NCBI GenBank assembly: GCA_016630955.3
Contig: CM049987.1
Location: 62,001-126,000, forward strand
DNA: 64,000 nt
Source: Didymella arachidicola
Lineage: Eukaryota > Ascomycota > Dothideomycetes > Pleosporales > Didymellaceae
Direction of reading: 5' to 3'
Part shown: positions 62,227 to 64,000 of the stretch, one piece after another
Layout of the letters: each line of letters starts with the position of its first letter
How positions within the stretch are numbered: position 1 is the first letter of the stretch
Notes under the pieces: generated by a model
Database searches by the model: none
The model's input: the letters and a program-made list of their open reading frames with translations, nothing else
What the model was told of the DNA's origin: nothing
Made by a program: the position numbers and the translations under genes

Positions 62227-63963
62227 CTACAAAGCCAGAATCCTTTCTACCGCACGCTCGGCAATAATCATCGTACCGAACACTGGATTCGTAGTCAAAG
62301 GCGCGCTGATCGATGCATCAACAACGTGGATGTTGTCGGTGCCAATAACCTTCGCATCCGAATCCACACATGTCTCGAACCTGCAGCTCGAGGACCAGTG
62401 CTGCACATTGCCGAGGGTGTAGTCACTAGGCGTGCTAATCCAGGTGGTGATTTCCTCGAGCGTGGAGTTGCCGGCGATGTTCAGCGGTCTGAGCGTCTGG
62501 GGCAACTTCTGGAAGATGTTGTACACGAACTGACCAACAGCCTGCGCATCGCGCTTGTCGGAGTAGAAGAAATCACTGGAAGGTGTCGCGATGCCCTTCG
62601 CGTCGAGGCCGACGCGGCCGAAGGATCGCAGACCAGAGGTTCCGTACACATTCAGCGTGATGGTGCCATTCTCCATGAAGGATCCGTAGCCGGACGAGTC
62701 GATGGTGCCTTGGCAGCCGACAGTCTCATTGCCTTGCTGAATGAAGTCCCAGAACGCGCTAGTTTGCGAGGCGAACGAGTACGGTCCGGAGCGTGATTTG
62801 AGGTAGAGATCCCTGTCCGCTGGGATGGGGTCGGTGTAGTTGTAGTCGTAGGAGGAGATGGAATCAGAAAACAGCTCGATGAAGGTGTTGGGGTTGTCAA
62901 AGACCTTGTCGCCGACGGCGCTGTTGTTGATCCACTGGTTGGCGGGCAAAGTAAGTTGGCCTGATGCAGAAAGGTTGCTGAGAGAAGCGGCCTCGCCAAT
63001 GCCGGACCACATCAGGAGCTGAGGACTGAGAAGGGCACCACTTGAAAGAACCACACGGCCGTTCTTGGCGATGTTGACGATGGAGGTATCGTTGGAGCCC
63101 TTGAGCTGGATCTCAACGCCTGTCGCTGTCTGACCATCACGAATGACACGGACCACCTTTGTTCCAGCCTGAAAGTGGAAGTTTGGGCGATTGAGCGCGG
63201 ACTGGAGGTAAGTCTTCACAGGGCCGCTCCTCTGTCCGCCCTCGTAGTTGTAGATGGGATGACCGAAGACCTTCGTCTTCTGGTGGTTCTCTGGGCCATC
63301 GTTCAGACCGACCTCAGCAAAGCCAGCACCCGCAACGAGCCACTCCTTGGCAGCCTCATAGCCACTCTGGAGGTAGCGCTTGCCATCGACTGACGGCAGA
63401 TCAGTAGAAGGTTGCATAGCGTGGACCTTCGCAATGGCACTCTGCATATCAGAGTTCTTCCAACCGGGAGGGAAGTAGAGGTCCCAGTCGGAAGCTGGGG
63501 GTTGGAAGAAGAGACCAGCGTTGATCGCTGTGTTTCCGCCGACTGTGCAGCCTTGGAAGGCATTGACAACGTCCGCCGGACACGTCAGGTTGCCGTCAAT
63601 GGAAAAGATAGACTGCTGATGTTGGTCTCATCTCACGATACAACTCTGCGGGAAACTTACCTTGTAGAGGCCGGGAACATCGACACGGCTGAGGTCTGCA
63701 CCATTCAACCAGCCAGGACCTTCACGTCCACCGGTGATGTAGTATGAAGGTCCACCCTGCTCAAGGAGAAGAGTCTTCTTGCCCGCCTCGCTCAAGCGAT
63801 TGGCAACAATGATACCGGCAGGTCCGGAGCCCACGATGATGACATCGTAGTCAGACTCAGAAGTGCAGTTCTGAGCAATGGGAGCAGCACTGGCGATGAG
63901 TGCGGTCGAGAGCAGAGCTCCCCACGTTTGTGCGACCTTCATTTTGTTCGTGAGTGTTTTCAA
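62227..63963 (-). CDS. Secreted GMC oxidoreductase, cellobiose-dehydrogenase flavodomain-like (562 aa)
   Basis: FAD-dependent oxidoreductase. Exons 63963-63661 and 63612-62227, with a 48-bp GTAAGT intron between VPGLYK and SIFSIDG. Start at 63963 (MKTLTNKMKVAQ) or more likely 63942 (MKVAQTWGALLSTALIASAAP, a clean signal peptide). FAD motif DYDVIIVGSGPAGIIVANRL, GCTVGGNTAINAGLFF, GMC signature SSGALLSPQLLMWSGIG, and the C-terminal catalytic pair His in NVQHWSSSC and Asn in TTNPVFGTM. This arrangement is typical of the flavin domain of cellobiose dehydrogenase (AA3) without its cytochrome domain. It probably oxidises cello-oligosaccharides or another sugar outside the cell. Several N-glycosylation sites. 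Confidence 0.85.
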
Positions 63964-64000
63964 GTAGTACCGATTTCGAGACGAGATCTTTGACCGATCC

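Overview
The window is nuclear DNA of a filamentous ascomycete (Pezizomycotina, most likely Dothideomycetes; the class is my inference). The evidence is genes with 38-63 bp GT-AG introns, Zn2Cys6 regulators, secreted wall- and cutin-attacking enzymes, an OTT_1508-type deaminase, pogo/Fot1-like DDE transposons, and C-to-T decay at CpA sites typical of repeat-induced point mutation (RIP). No rRNA, tRNA or CRISPR array was seen.

Layout. 1-8.1 kb is a transposon island. Element 1 (TIR starting CCGTGTCCGTGC) sits inside a RIP-mutated copy of element 2 (TIR starting ACGTACC). An LTR-like remnant, a cleaner element 2 copy and a dead relative (element 4) follow. 8.5-9.7 kb holds a four-exon protein-kinase-like gene. 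10.5-27.7 kb is an accessory segment full of broken genes: a P450 with a transposon (element A) in its 5' flank, a DAL5-like MFS transporter, a Zn2Cys6 regulator with a stop inside its zinc cluster, two SDRs and a PL11 rhamnogalacturonan lyase. Only a class II aldolase and a secreted alpha-carbonic anhydrase look intact there. 28-36.7 kb is steadier: OTT_1508 deaminase, alpha-isopropylmalate synthase (leucine synthesis), a LCHN/DENND11-like protein and an unknown gene. 38-50.6 kb mixes a bacterial-type solute-binding lobe, an unknown acidic protein, a transposase tail, element B, a cutinase-like CE5 esterase, a broken F-box-like gene and an MCH-type transporter. 50.8-55.2 kb is a nested transposon: element D holds a small MITE-like insert and the intact element E. 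55.3-64 kb carries an LCAT/lipase-like protein, an unknown fungal protein, a Zn2Cys6 regulator and a secreted GMC oxidoreductase resembling the flavin domain of cellobiose dehydrogenase.

How it fits together. Two TIR families dominate: CCG(A/T)GTCCGTGC (elements 1, A, B, D, E, F) and ACGTA (elements 2 and 4), all inserted at TA. A and B appear identical, are both 2100 bp, and lie inverted about 27 kb apart, so they moved recently and escaped RIP. Older copies carry CAG-to-TAG and TGG-to-TAG stops. The most striking object is the D/E nest: E entered D so that the reading frame runs from D's catalytic core, through E's terminal repeat, into the whole E transposase (about 1062 codons). Secreted CE5, PL11 and CDH-like enzymes suggest plant-associated ancestry, and the decay suggests that lifestyle may be relaxing or the region dispensable (inference).
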